Assembly (NCBI GenBank): GCA_964442355.1
Contig: CAYTZS010000131.1
Span: 1-15,583 of the forward strand
DNA from: UBA6168 sp964442355
Lineage (GTDB): Bacteria; Bacteroidota; Bacteroidia; Chitinophagales; Saprospiraceae
Reading direction: 5' to 3'
Length of the DNA stretch: 15,583 nt
Below the pieces are notes generated by a model, which did no database searches, was not told the origin of the DNA, and was given only the letters and a program-made list of their open reading frames with translations. The first letter of the stretch is position 1. Each line of letters begins with the position of its first letter. Below are positions 8,378 to 15,583 of this stretch, piece by piece. Made by a program: the position numbers and the translations under genes.

Positions 8378-8385
8378 TAAATTTG
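8378..8385 (+). promoter_or_regulatory. Candidate -7 element of gene B (TAAATTTG)
   Basis: TAAATTTG is an exact match to the Bacteroidota sigma-70 (SigABfr) -7 consensus TAnnTTTG. It lies 34 bp upstream of the start codon of gene B, which would give a leader of roughly 25-30 nt. No TTG or TTTG stands about 20 bp upstream, so the -33 element is poor. No Shine-Dalgarno sequence precedes the start, as is usual in this phylum. Confidence 0.5.
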
Positions 8386-8419
8386 TCTTTTCACCTTACT
8401 TCCTAAATCCCATTTTGAC

Positions 8420-11400
8420 ATGCAACACGTTACCACAACTTCTCTTTTCTTTTTCCTCCTCCTTTTTTGTGCAAACAATGGCTTCGCTCAGCAAGAAAAA
8501 CATGCGCAGCCGCATGTTGGTACCCATTTTTGCGCACAGGAATCGGTTATGGAAACCGCCTTTAGGCAAAACCCTGCCCTGCGCATGGCCCACGACAAGG
8601 CGGAAAGCCTGCTATACAATCACTTAAAAAACCCCAACAAAGCAGCCAAAAACCTGCCCCCGATGTACGTGCTGCCCGTCGTGGTACACATCATCCACAA
8701 CAACGGCTTGGAAAACATCTCCGACGCTACTGTTTTGCAGGGCATCCAAGACCTGAACGATGCTTTTGCCAACGTTGGCTACTACGACCCTACTTCGGGC
8801 GTGGACACCAAAATACAGTTCTGCCTAGCCAAGCGTGACCCCGATGGCAATGCTACCAACGGCATCACCCGCAACATGACCACGCTGACGGACATGACCT
8901 TGGAATCCGACGACATCACGGTGAAAAACCTCAACCGCTGGGATCCCACGCAGTACATCAACATCTGGTTGGTGCGGGAAATTTGCAGCACTGGCTATGG
9001 TTGTGGCGTGGCAGGCTATGCCTATTTCCCCTCCTCGCACGGCAACCCAGAAGACGGCATCATGATGGAAGCCGAGTATTTCGGCAGCAGCCAAGGTGCT
9101 TCCGGCGTGCAAATCCATGAGATGGGGCACTACCTCGGCCTCTACCACACGTTCCAGGGTGCCTGCTTCAACAACGACTGCCTCGCCGACGGCGACCGGG
9201 TCTGCGACACACCGCCTGACCAAAGCACCGCCGCCGTTCCTTGTGGCGCTACCGCAAACAGTTGCTCGACGGACACGAACAGCGGACTCCCGACCGACCA
9301 GAACGACCTCATCGAAGCGTACATGGACTACGGCGACTTCAACTGCTGGTCGGTGTTCACGCAAGGCCAAACCGACCGGATGCACTGGTTCGTTGAAACC
9401 ATCCGCTCCAGCTTGCTGGCATCGCAGGGCTGCCAGGACCCCTGTACCTCGGCGGTAACTGCCTCGTTTTCAACGAGTTCGACAATACTGAACGTGGGCG
9501 GTACGGTCAATTTTGCCAACACTTCCACCAATGCCACCAGCGCCGACTGGACAGTGAACGGCACCAGTTTTTCCAGCAGCACCAACGCCAGCTACGCCTT
9601 CAACACGGTGGGCAGCTTCGAAGTGTGCCTGACGGTGGGCAATGCCGACCCCAATTGCAGCGACCGCACCTGCACGACCATCACGGTAAACTGCCCAGTA
9701 GCAGCAAGCTTTTCGACCAGCAACCCCTACCCTGCCCCAGGCCAATCGGTGACTTTCACCAACACCAGCTCGAATGCCAACAGCTACGCTTGGAAGTTGA
9801 ATGGAACAACGGTGGGCACTTCCAGCAATTTCAGTTACACCTTTTCAACTACGGGCGTCCAAAACCTTTGCTTGGAGGCTTCCAACGGCTTGTGTACCGC
9901 TACTTTTTGCCAGCAACTCTTTGTTTTTGAAAGCACTTCGGATGGCGAATGTGTTGGCGCATTCCTCAAGACCCTGGGCAATGGTGCAGTTTCCGAAGCT
10001 TCTGAGGCCATCATCAAAACCAACGATGGAAACTTTCTGATTGGGGGCAACCAAGGCAGCGCCTCCCTGATTACGATGGTGAACCCTGCGGGCGATGTCG
10101 TTTGGTCAAAGACCATTGACATGACGCCGGGCAATGACTTTGTGTTTGCCATGATGCTGGACAGCGATGGCAAACTGCTCGTCACGGGCCGGGATCAAGT
10201 CAATGCCGTGGGCACCAACTACCTCTTCAAGTACGACCTGCAAAGCCACCAGATCCTTTGGTCCAAACAAATGGATAACCCCGGATTCACAAGGCTGGAA
10301 ATCTTGCTGGAAAAACAGTCGGGCGGCAACTACATCGTGATGGGCATGGCTGGTGACAACAATATTTTCATGGAAGTCAACCGCAACAGCGGGGCGGTGG
10401 AGAACATGAAACTGTTCAATTTTGGCAATACCGACCACTTTCTCGGCGCATTGGTTCACAACAACGAAATCTACTCGGTGGGCGTGCAGCGGAGCGGCGG
10501 CACCGACAAAATTCGGGCTTCGATGACCAAGCTCGACCTATCCGGCAACCAACTCTGGACCCGCTTTTACTTCAATTCCCTCTCGGAAAATGCCAGAACT
10601 TATTTTTACGAAAACCTTTTGGAAAACAATGAGCTGGTGGCTTATGGTCGGGGCGACCTCACGGGCAGCAGCTTTACGGATGTGGAGCTTTTGCTGATGA
10701 AAGCCAACCTGTCGGGGGATTTTCTGTGGGCAAAAAAGTACGAGATACCCAGCAGCACCACCGAGTTTTCGGGCAGCCTGCTCTCCATCCCCGATGGCTA
10801 TGTTTTACAGGGGAATCACGTGCTGAACAGCACTGGGGCAGCCGAAAACTTTGTGATGCGGGTGGACAAGCTGGGCAATTTGGTTTGGGCAAAATCCATC
10901 AAAAACCTGCAAAATGCGTGGGGCAACTATGTGGTCATCCACGATGGATTCATTTACCTCACCGGCGCCATGAGCACCAACGGAACAGGGACTGACCTTT
11001 TCCTCGGCAAAATGTCGCTGGATGGGGAATTGCTAGGCGACGACTGCGACATGGTTTACAACTTGAATGTAAACGTTTCAACAGTCAAGCAGAATTACGA
11101 CGGGGAGCACCCGCTCACACCGCTGCCCGACACCTTCCCGCTCAACAACTTCACCCCCACTTCGACCACCACGACCCTCAACGACAACTACCTCCCCGGC
11201 TGCGAGTGTCAGGAGTACACGCCAGCTTGCGACACCTCCTTCCTCAAAACCTACGGAACCCCCAACAACGATGAGCTTGGACATGCCATCGTTGAAATTC
11301 CGGCAGCGCTCGGCGGCGGCTTCCTCATCGGCGGCGGCAAGGCCGACAGCGCCATGATCACCCGATTGGACGTGAACGCCAACATCGTTTGGACACGGGC

Positions 11401-14400
11401 CTTCGATGCCACTTTCGGCGCTGACGACTTCATTTGGGACCTCAGCTTCGACAGCGACAACAACGTCATCGGCTCCGGCCAGACCCGCAACGAACCGGAC
11501 AACAACATCGAGTGCTTCGTTTTCAAGTACAACATCGCCACCAACAACATCCTCTGGATCAACGAACTAGACTTGAACGACCCGGCACATGAAGTTTACT
11601 ACTCCGTTTTTGAAAAATCGCCCGGCGGCAACTACATCGTGGCGGGCGAGTACGACCAGTTGCAGGGTGGTTCGGGATGCAATGGCATCATCCTGGAGCT
11701 CAACCGCAACACGGGCACCAACGTCTGGCAGCACCACTACACATTGGGTTCCTGCGAAACCTTCCAGCGCACCATCCTGCACAATGGCAGTTTTTACACC
11801 ACGGGGCGCTACAACTTTGATGGCGGCGGAACCGCTCGAATGCGACCGGGCATCACGAAGATGAACTTGAGCGGTGTGCAGCAATGGTCAAAGTTGTACC
11901 TGCGGGGCGTCACCCCTGCCACCAATGCAAGGCTTTACTCCACGGACATCGTGCCTGACAACGGCCTCGTCGTGCTTGGTCACGGCGACAATGCAGGCAC
12001 CAGCACTTCCGATGTTACGCTGTTCCTTTACAAAACCGACAACGACGGCAACCTGCTCTGGGCCATGAACTACGACATACCCGGCGCAAACACGGAGTTC
12101 ACCACCCGCCTGCTGAACCTCCCGGACGGCTACCTCTGCCTTGGCCAATACACCGCCTCCAGCAAGGATGTTTTTGTCTTCAAAACAGACAAACAGGGAC
12201 AGCTCCTGTGGTCGAAATCCTACGGTAACGCAGCCACGGAAGACGCTTACGACATGCTCTACGCCAATGGGCAAATCTATTTTACGGGCAAAACCAAAGC
12301 CGCCACACCCGGCGCCACCGAGGACTTGTACCTCGCCAACATCGGGTTGGACGGCACAGCTACGGCCCTCGACAGTTGCAACCTGTTCAGCGACCTGAAC
12401 ATGACGGCAATGCCCTACGTCAACCCGTACAACGCACAGCACAACCTCACCGATCTCGGCCTGAACTGGGGACAATTCCTCGACGATGCCATCGTCACCG
12501 AAACCGCCGTGCAGTCCACCACCGTCTGCTTCGAGCCTTGCCTCGACAGCTGCGACGTGGTGCCCGATGCCCTGTTCCAAACCGCCAGCGCAACCTGCCT
12601 CGGTGACAGTCTGGTGGTGAGCTTGACGGCCTGCAACCTCGGCAACTTCGACCTGCCAGCGGGCACACCCGTCAGCTTCTACCTCGGCAACCCAACAACG
12701 ACGAACGCACCGCTGCTCGGCACGGTTTTGCTCCCGCAAAACCTGCAAAAAGACAGTTGCGGCAGCTTCGAATTCACAATTTTGGCACCGCCAAACACGA
12801 CCATTTTCGTCATGCTCAACGATGATGGAACTACCCCAAGGCCGTTCTCGCTCGCCGACTTCATGGCCGATGTGATGGAATGTGACTACACCAACAACCT
12901 CGGCAGTTTTATACTCAACTTCACTGCCCCGACGCTCGAACTCGGCCCCGACGTATTCCTGTGTGAAAATGGCGTGACCGTGCTCGATGCAGGCCCCGGT
13001 TTTGCCAGCTACCACTGGCAAGATGGCAGCATCGAGCAAACACTGACCGCCTTTGCCCCAGGCACCTACGGCGTTACGGTCACCGATGCTTGCGGCGGCA
13101 TACAATCCGATGCGGTGCAAATCACGCTGGACAGCAGCACCGTCCTCGAACTCGGCCCTGATGTGGGGGTCTGCGCTGGCAGCAGCTACACGTTCAATGT
13201 TCCGGGATTCGTCACCTACCAGTGGTCGCCAGCCGACTACCTGAGTTGCACGGACTGTCCCAACCCAACTACTACGCCAACGGCAAACATCACCTACACC
13301 TTGGTGGCAACTGCTGCCACGGGTTGCATCGGCGTGGATTCGGTACGGGTCAACGTGAGCGGCGTGGTGGAGTCCTTTGAGGACGTGGTGATTTGTGAGG
13401 GCGACACTGCCATCGTTTTCGGGATGTCCGTGACCACGGACGGCCTTTTCTCGCAGACCTTCACTTCGCAAAGTGGCTGCGACTCCATCGTCACCGTCAG
13501 CGTGGGAATCTTGCCCACCGTCGAATCCTTTGAAGACATCAGCATTTGCCAAGGCGACACGGCATTTGTATTCGGAATGGCAGTCACCACCGATGGCCAG
13601 TTCTCGCAAACCTTCAGTTCGCAGCTCGGCTGCGACTCCATCGTCACGGTGAGCGTGGGGCTGCTCTACCCTGTTTCCACCCAAGAAAATATTTCGATTT
13701 GTCAGGGTGAAACGGTGGACGTTTTTGGTACGCCTACTGGCATGGCAGGTACCTACTCGATGACCTTCAACGGTGCCAACGGCTGCGATTCCACGCATAC
13801 CATCGTGCTTTCGCTGAACACCGTTTCCATAGATTTTTCAACCGAAAACATCAGCTGCAACACCCTCGGTTCGGTCACGGCCAGCGCCAGCGGCGGCACT
13901 GGGCCATATGATTTTGAGTGGAGCAATGGCGAAACCACAACCAGCATTGACAGCTTGACCGCAGGCAGTTACACTGTGACCGTGACAGATGCCAACGGCT
14001 GCTCCAGTTCCGCAACTGCCAGCATCCAAGGCGCACTTGGGCCCGTTGTGGGCATCAACATTGTCTCGCCAGTCACCGAGGACGAACCCGGTGGCGGTGA
14101 ACTGACCGTTGCCACCGCTGGTGGCACCTCGCCGTTCAGTTTTGTTTGGAGCAATGGCGAAACCACGCCCAACATTGACAGCCTCTCCTCCGGCACCTAC
14201 ACCGTGACCGTGACGGACGCCAACAACTGCACAGCCACTGCCACCGCCAACCTCTTTTTGCCAGCCTGCACGGGCGGCAAAATCTGGAACGACATGAACC
14301 GTGACGGCTGCCAAGACCCCGGCGAAACGGGCATCGGCAACGTGACGCTCACGCTCTCCGGCACCAGCATTTGGGGGCAAGCGGTGGCGGACACGACTAC

Positions 14401-15481
14401 TTCGGCCATCAACGGCGAGTACATTTTTGAGGGACTAGCACCGGGCGATTATTTCGTCAAAATCAAGCTGCCAGCAGGCATGAGCCTCTCGCAGCCGATT
14501 GCTTGCGGCGACCACTCGCTCGACAGCGATTTCAGCACGAGCACTTTCCTCAGCAGTGTGGTAAGCCTCGTGGAAGGCCACTGCTGCCTGACCGTGGACG
14601 GCGGCCTCTTCGACGCTTGCCTGAACATCACCACCACCGGCGAAATCTGCTGCGACCAGACCCTCTGCGGGCCCGGCAACGACCCTGCGCCCATCACTTC
14701 CGTTGCACCAGCAAGCGGTGGCGGCGGTGCTACCTTGTACCTCTGGATGTACTCGACTTCCAACACGCCTGTGAGTGGCGGTGGTTGGACGACCGTGCCA
14801 GGCGCCAACGGCCCCAGCTACGACCCCGGCCCAATTTCGCAGACCACCTATTTTGTACGCTGCGCAAAATCGGCCACTTGCACTACTTGGCTGGAGTCAA
14901 ACGTGGTGAAAATCACTGTCGGCACAGAGGCCGTGGCGGACATTCTGCCCCCCGGTCCAGTCTGCGTGAACGACCCCGTCACCTTCTCCGCCGCTCCGAA
15001 TGGCACTGGTGCTACCTACGCTTGGAACTTTGGGCCGTGGGCCACACCGAGCACCGCTAATCAGCCAAGCCCTACCGTTGTGTTTAGCCAAGCGGGCGTC
15101 ATCACGGTCAGCTTGACCGTGACCCGCAACGGTTGCACTTCCACCGATGCAATGGCAATCACCGTCTCCAACAACCCCGCCTACTGCGGCAACGGCATCA
15201 CACTGCCCGGCGGCGACAACGGGCTGCTCGCCGATGGGCAGTTCACCGTTTTCCCCAACCCGTTCAGCAGCAGCTTGACGGCCACTTGGGGCGAGGGCAT
15301 CGAGTCTGTTGTTTCGGTGAAATTGTACAGCGTGGAAGGCAGGTTGCTGCACAGCGGGAAATCGGGCAGCGGAGAGTTGCGTTATTTGGCCGACTTCAGC
15401 AGCCTAACGCCGGGTCTTTACCTACTGCGATTGCAAGCGGAAGATGGGCAGACGGGTGTGTTTAGGGTGGTGAAGGAATAA
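8420..15481 (+). CDS. Gene B: giant secreted M43 metalloprotease with PKD, duplicated propeller, SprB, SdrD-B-like and T9SS sorting domains
   Basis: A predicted exported zinc protease of 2353 residues. A signal peptide (1-23, cut near GFA|QQ) precedes an M43 pappalysin/cytophagalysin domain with the canonical motif HEMGHYLGLYH (His233, Glu234, His237, Gly240, His243), GDRVCDTPPDQ and Met-turn YMDY (Met302). Then follow two PKD domains (about 342-505), two tandem homologous propeller modules (511-936 and 937-1370), a CARDB-like domain (about 1378-1497), two LGPD Ig-like domains (about 1500-1650), three 51-residue repeats (1651-1803), two SprB repeats (about 1804-1947), an SdrD-B-like domain (about 1949-2065; GKIWNDMNRDG with a possible calcium loop Asp1958/Asn1960/Asp1962), an Ig-like and a PKD-like domain (about 2069-2235), and a type A T9SS C-terminal domain (FPNP at 2278, ending GLYLLRLQ...VVKE). 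The start is the ATG opening the signal peptide, just after an upstream -7 box. The substrate is unknown. A strong hairpin terminator follows the stop. Confidence 0.9.
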   Translation: MQHVTTTSLFFFLLLFCANNGFAQQEKHAQPHVGTHFCAQESVMETAFRQNPALRMAHDKAESLLYNHLKNPNKAAKNLPPMYVLPVVVHIIHNNGLENISDATVLQGIQDLNDAFANVGYYDPTSGVDTKIQFCLAKRDPDGNATNGITRNMTTLTDMTLESDDITVKNLNRWDPTQYINIWLVREICSTGYGCGVAGYAYFPSSHGNPEDGIMMEAEYFGSSQGASGVQIHEMGHYLGLYHTFQGACFNNDCLADGDRVCDTPPDQSTAAVPCGATANSCSTDTNSGLPTDQNDLIEAYMDYGDFNCWSVFTQGQTDRMHWFVETIRSSLLASQGCQDPCTSAVTASFSTSSTILNVGGTVNFANTSTNATSADWTVNGTSFSSSTNASYAFNTVGSFEVCLTVGNADPNCSDRTCTTITVNCPVAASFSTSNPYPAPGQSVTFTNTSSNANSYAWKLNGTTVGTSSNFSYTFSTTGVQNLCLEASNGLCTATFCQQLFVFESTSDGECVGAFLKTLGNGAVSEASEAIIKTNDGNFLIGGNQGSASLITMVNPAGDVVWSKTIDMTPGNDFVFAMMLDSDGKLLVTGRDQVNAVGTNYLFKYDLQSHQILWSKQMDNPGFTRLEILLEKQSGGNYIVMGMAGDNNIFMEVNRNSGAVENMKLFNFGNTDHFLGALVHNNEIYSVGVQRSGGTDKIRASMTKLDLSGNQLWTRFYFNSLSENARTYFYENLLENNELVAYGRGDLTGSSFTDVELLLMKANLSGDFLWAKKYEIPSSTTEFSGSLLSIPDGYVLQGNHVLNSTGAAENFVMRVDKLGNLVWAKSIKNLQNAWGNYVVIHDGFIYLTGAMSTNGTGTDLFLGKMSLDGELLGDDCDMVYNLNVNVSTVKQNYDGEHPLTPLPDTFPLNNFTPTSTTTTLNDNYLPGCECQEYTPACDTSFLKTYGTPNNDELGHAIVEIPAALGGGFLIGGGKADSAMITRLDVNANIVWTRAFDATFGADDFIWDLSFDSDNNVIGSGQTRNEPDNNIECFVFKYNIATNNILWINELDLNDPAHEVYYSVFEKSPGGNYIVAGEYDQLQGGSGCNGIILELNRNTGTNVWQHHYTLGSCETFQRTILHNGSFYTTGRYNFDGGGTARMRPGITKMNLSGVQQWSKLYLRGVTPATNARLYSTDIVPDNGLVVLGHGDNAGTSTSDVTLFLYKTDNDGNLLWAMNYDIPGANTEFTTRLLNLPDGYLCLGQYTASSKDVFVFKTDKQGQLLWSKSYGNAATEDAYDMLYANGQIYFTGKTKAATPGATEDLYLANIGLDGTATALDSCNLFSDLNMTAMPYVNPYNAQHNLTDLGLNWGQFLDDAIVTETAVQSTTVCFEPCLDSCDVVPDALFQTASATCLGDSLVVSLTACNLGNFDLPAGTPVSFYLGNPTTTNAPLLGTVLLPQNLQKDSCGSFEFTILAPPNTTIFVMLNDDGTTPRPFSLADFMADVMECDYTNNLGSFILNFTAPTLELGPDVFLCENGVTVLDAGPGFASYHWQDGSIEQTLTAFAPGTYGVTVTDACGGIQSDAVQITLDSSTVLELGPDVGVCAGSSYTFNVPGFVTYQWSPADYLSCTDCPNPTTTPTANITYTLVATAATGCIGVDSVRVNVSGVVESFEDVVICEGDTAIVFGMSVTTDGLFSQTFTSQSGCDSIVTVSVGILPTVESFEDISICQGDTAFVFGMAVTTDGQFSQTFSSQLGCDSIVTVSVGLLYPVSTQENISICQGETVDVFGTPTGMAGTYSMTFNGANGCDSTHTIVLSLNTVSIDFSTENISCNTLGSVTASASGGTGPYDFEWSNGETTTSIDSLTAGSYTVTVTDANGCSSSATASIQGALGPVVGINIVSPVTEDEPGGGELTVATAGGTSPFSFVWSNGETTPNIDSLSSGTYTVTVTDANNCTATATANLFLPACTGGKIWNDMNRDGCQDPGETGIGNVTLTLSGTSIWGQAVADTTTSAINGEYIFEGLAPGDYFVKIKLPAGMSLSQPIACGDHSLDSDFSTSTFLSSVVSLVEGHCCLTVDGGLFDACLNITTTGEICCDQTLCGPGNDPAPITSVAPASGGGGATLYLWMYSTSNTPVSGGGWTTVPGANGPSYDPGPISQTTYFVRCAKSATCTTWLESNVVKITVGTEAVADILPPGPVCVNDPVTFSAAPNGTGATYAWNFGPWATPSTANQPSPTVVFSQAGVITVSLTVTRNGCTSTDAMAITVSNNPAYCGNGITLPGGDNGLLADGQFTVFPNPFSSSLTATWGEGIESVVSVKLYSVEGRLLHSGKSGSGELRYLADFSSLTPGLYLLRLQAEDGQTGVFRVVKE
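9950..11227 (+). repeat. Propeller module, copy 1 (gene B residues 511-936)
   Basis: This copy begins near Cys511 with AFLKTLG and carries blade-like strands such as GGNYIVMG, EVNRNSG, MTKLDLSGNQLW, LLMKANLSGDFLWAKKYEIP and IPDGYVLQG. It ends in a non-propeller tail rich in Thr, Pro and Asn. It aligns along its full length with copy 2, so it is one half of an internal duplication. Blade number cannot be settled by eye. Confidence 0.85.
11228..12529 (+). repeat. Propeller module, copy 2 (gene B residues 937-1370)
   Basis: This copy begins with CDTSFLKTYG and repeats the landmarks of copy 1 in the same order: FLIGGG, GGNYIVAG, ELNRNTG, ITKMNLSGVQQW, LYKTDNDGNLLWAMNYDIP and LPDGYLCLGQ. Spacing from copy 1 is about 426 residues. 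The protein sequences are clearly homologous but well diverged. Confidence 0.85.
13370..13828 (+). repeat. Three tandem 153-bp (51-aa) repeats
   Basis: Units start at 13370, 13523 and 13676, each exactly 153 bp, encoding residues 1651-1803. Landmarks are xSFEDxxICxGDTAxVFGM, a TxxGxFSQTF strand and GCDSIVTVSV. Units 1 and 2 are very alike at protein and DNA level; unit 3 is more diverged (STQENISICQGETVDVFG). Such 'ICxGxxxxFG...GCDS' units are common in T9SS-exported proteins and probably form small Ig-like stalk modules with a conserved Cys pair. Confidence 0.85.
13829..14261 (+). repeat. Two SprB-type repeats in gene B (228-bp period)
   Basis: Two units with ASGGTGPYDFEWSNGETT and TAGGTSPFSFVWSNGETT, both ending 'GxYTVTVTDANxC'. 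A 20-base stretch of DNA is identical between the units (13919-13938 and 14147-14166), giving a period of 228 bp. The second unit lacks the early Cys of the first. Confidence 0.8.
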
Positions 15482-15500
15482 GCTGCAATGCATCCTTTTG

Positions 15501-15560
15501 CCACAAATAATAACGGCGGCGGCATCTTCGATGCCACCGCCGTTATTATTTGTGGGTTTT
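15501..15560 (+). terminator. Long hairpin terminator after gene B
   Basis: Arms 15501-15525 and 15531-15555 pair over 25 bp with a single C/A mismatch (15520 with 15536), around a CTTCG loop (15526-15530). The stem has a GC-rich upper half (GGCGGCGGCAT) and an AT-rich foot (CCACAAATAA), followed by G and TTTT (15557-15560). It starts 20 bp after the stop codon of gene B. The stem is longer than most intrinsic terminators and is nearly symmetrical, so it may stop transcription from both sides. Confidence 0.8.
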
Positions 15561-15564
15561 CGGC

Positions 15565-15583
15565 GGTTTTGCTCCGCAAAACC
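15565..15583. repeat. Second hairpin at the right edge of the window
   Basis: GGTTTTGC (15565-15572), loop TCC (15573-15575) and GCAAAACC (15576-15583) form a perfect 8-bp stem ending exactly at the window edge. The preceding CGGC (15561-15564) could extend the stem if the next bases are GCCG. It lies right after the long terminator and may be a repetitive palindrome or a second terminator. Confidence 0.55.

Larger units (their letters stand above)
8162..8419. promoter_or_regulatory. Divergent promoter region between genes A and B
   Basis: This 258-bp, AT-rich stretch lies between the two start codons and must drive both giant genes unless they are transcribed from further away. It holds the two promoter candidates listed separately and a tandem octamer (8243-8258). 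No open reading frame of note lies in it. Confidence 0.7.

Noticed and set aside
11888..13798. A 636-codon open frame on the minus strand opposite gene B
   Set aside because: It lies wholly antisense to a well-supported coding region. Its repeated HADGDDGVAA-type segments are the mirror of the tandem repeats of gene B. It has no domain, signal peptide or start context, and is explained by the high GC and codon bias of B.
13370..13828. CRISPR-like array
   Set aside because: The 153-bp units are in frame, directly adjacent without spacers, and encode clear protein repeats.

Overview
The window looks like chromosomal DNA of a gliding or particle-degrading member of the Bacteroidota, most plausibly near the Saprospiria. 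That placement is inference. It rests on two very large secreted proteins ending in type A type IX secretion (T9SS) sorting domains, on SprB-type and PKD repeats typical of that phylum, on the absence of obvious Shine-Dalgarno sites, and on one good match to the Bacteroidota -7 element (TAnnTTTG).

Layout, left to right. Positions 1-170 (minus strand) hold the N-terminus of an NTF2/SnoaL-like protein that runs off the left edge. Positions 171-517 are intergenic with only a small hairpin. Positions 518-1276 (minus) encode a NagB-family sugar-phosphate deaminase/isomerase. Only 45 bp away, on the same strand, is gene A (1322-8161, 2279 aa). A 258-bp divergent promoter region (8162-8419) separates A from gene B (8420-15481, plus strand, 2353 aa). 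B is followed by a long hairpin terminator at 15501-15560 and by a second hairpin that touches the right edge.

Genes A and B are the core of the window. They are divergently transcribed paralogues with the same plan: signal peptide, M43 (pappalysin/cytophagalysin) zinc metalloprotease, two PKD domains, a beta-propeller module, a CARDB-like domain, two 'LGxD' Ig-like domains, a repeat array and a T9SS C-terminal domain. They differ as if modules had been exchanged. A has one propeller, then an acidic cysteine-rich calcium-type motif and an FG-GAP/VCBS block, and ends in about six SprB repeats. B has two tandem copies of a roughly 430-residue propeller module, then three 51-residue repeats, two SprB repeats and an SdrD-B-like domain. 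A also has Asn instead of Gly in its zinc-binding motif, while B is canonical.

Both products are probably exported by Sec, passed across the outer membrane by the T9SS and anchored or released at the surface, where they would act as multidomain protease-adhesins. The NagB-family enzyme is cytoplasmic amino-sugar metabolism. A link to the proteases through substrate use is possible but not shown by the sequence. I see no tRNA, rRNA, CRISPR array or recognisable insertion sequence.
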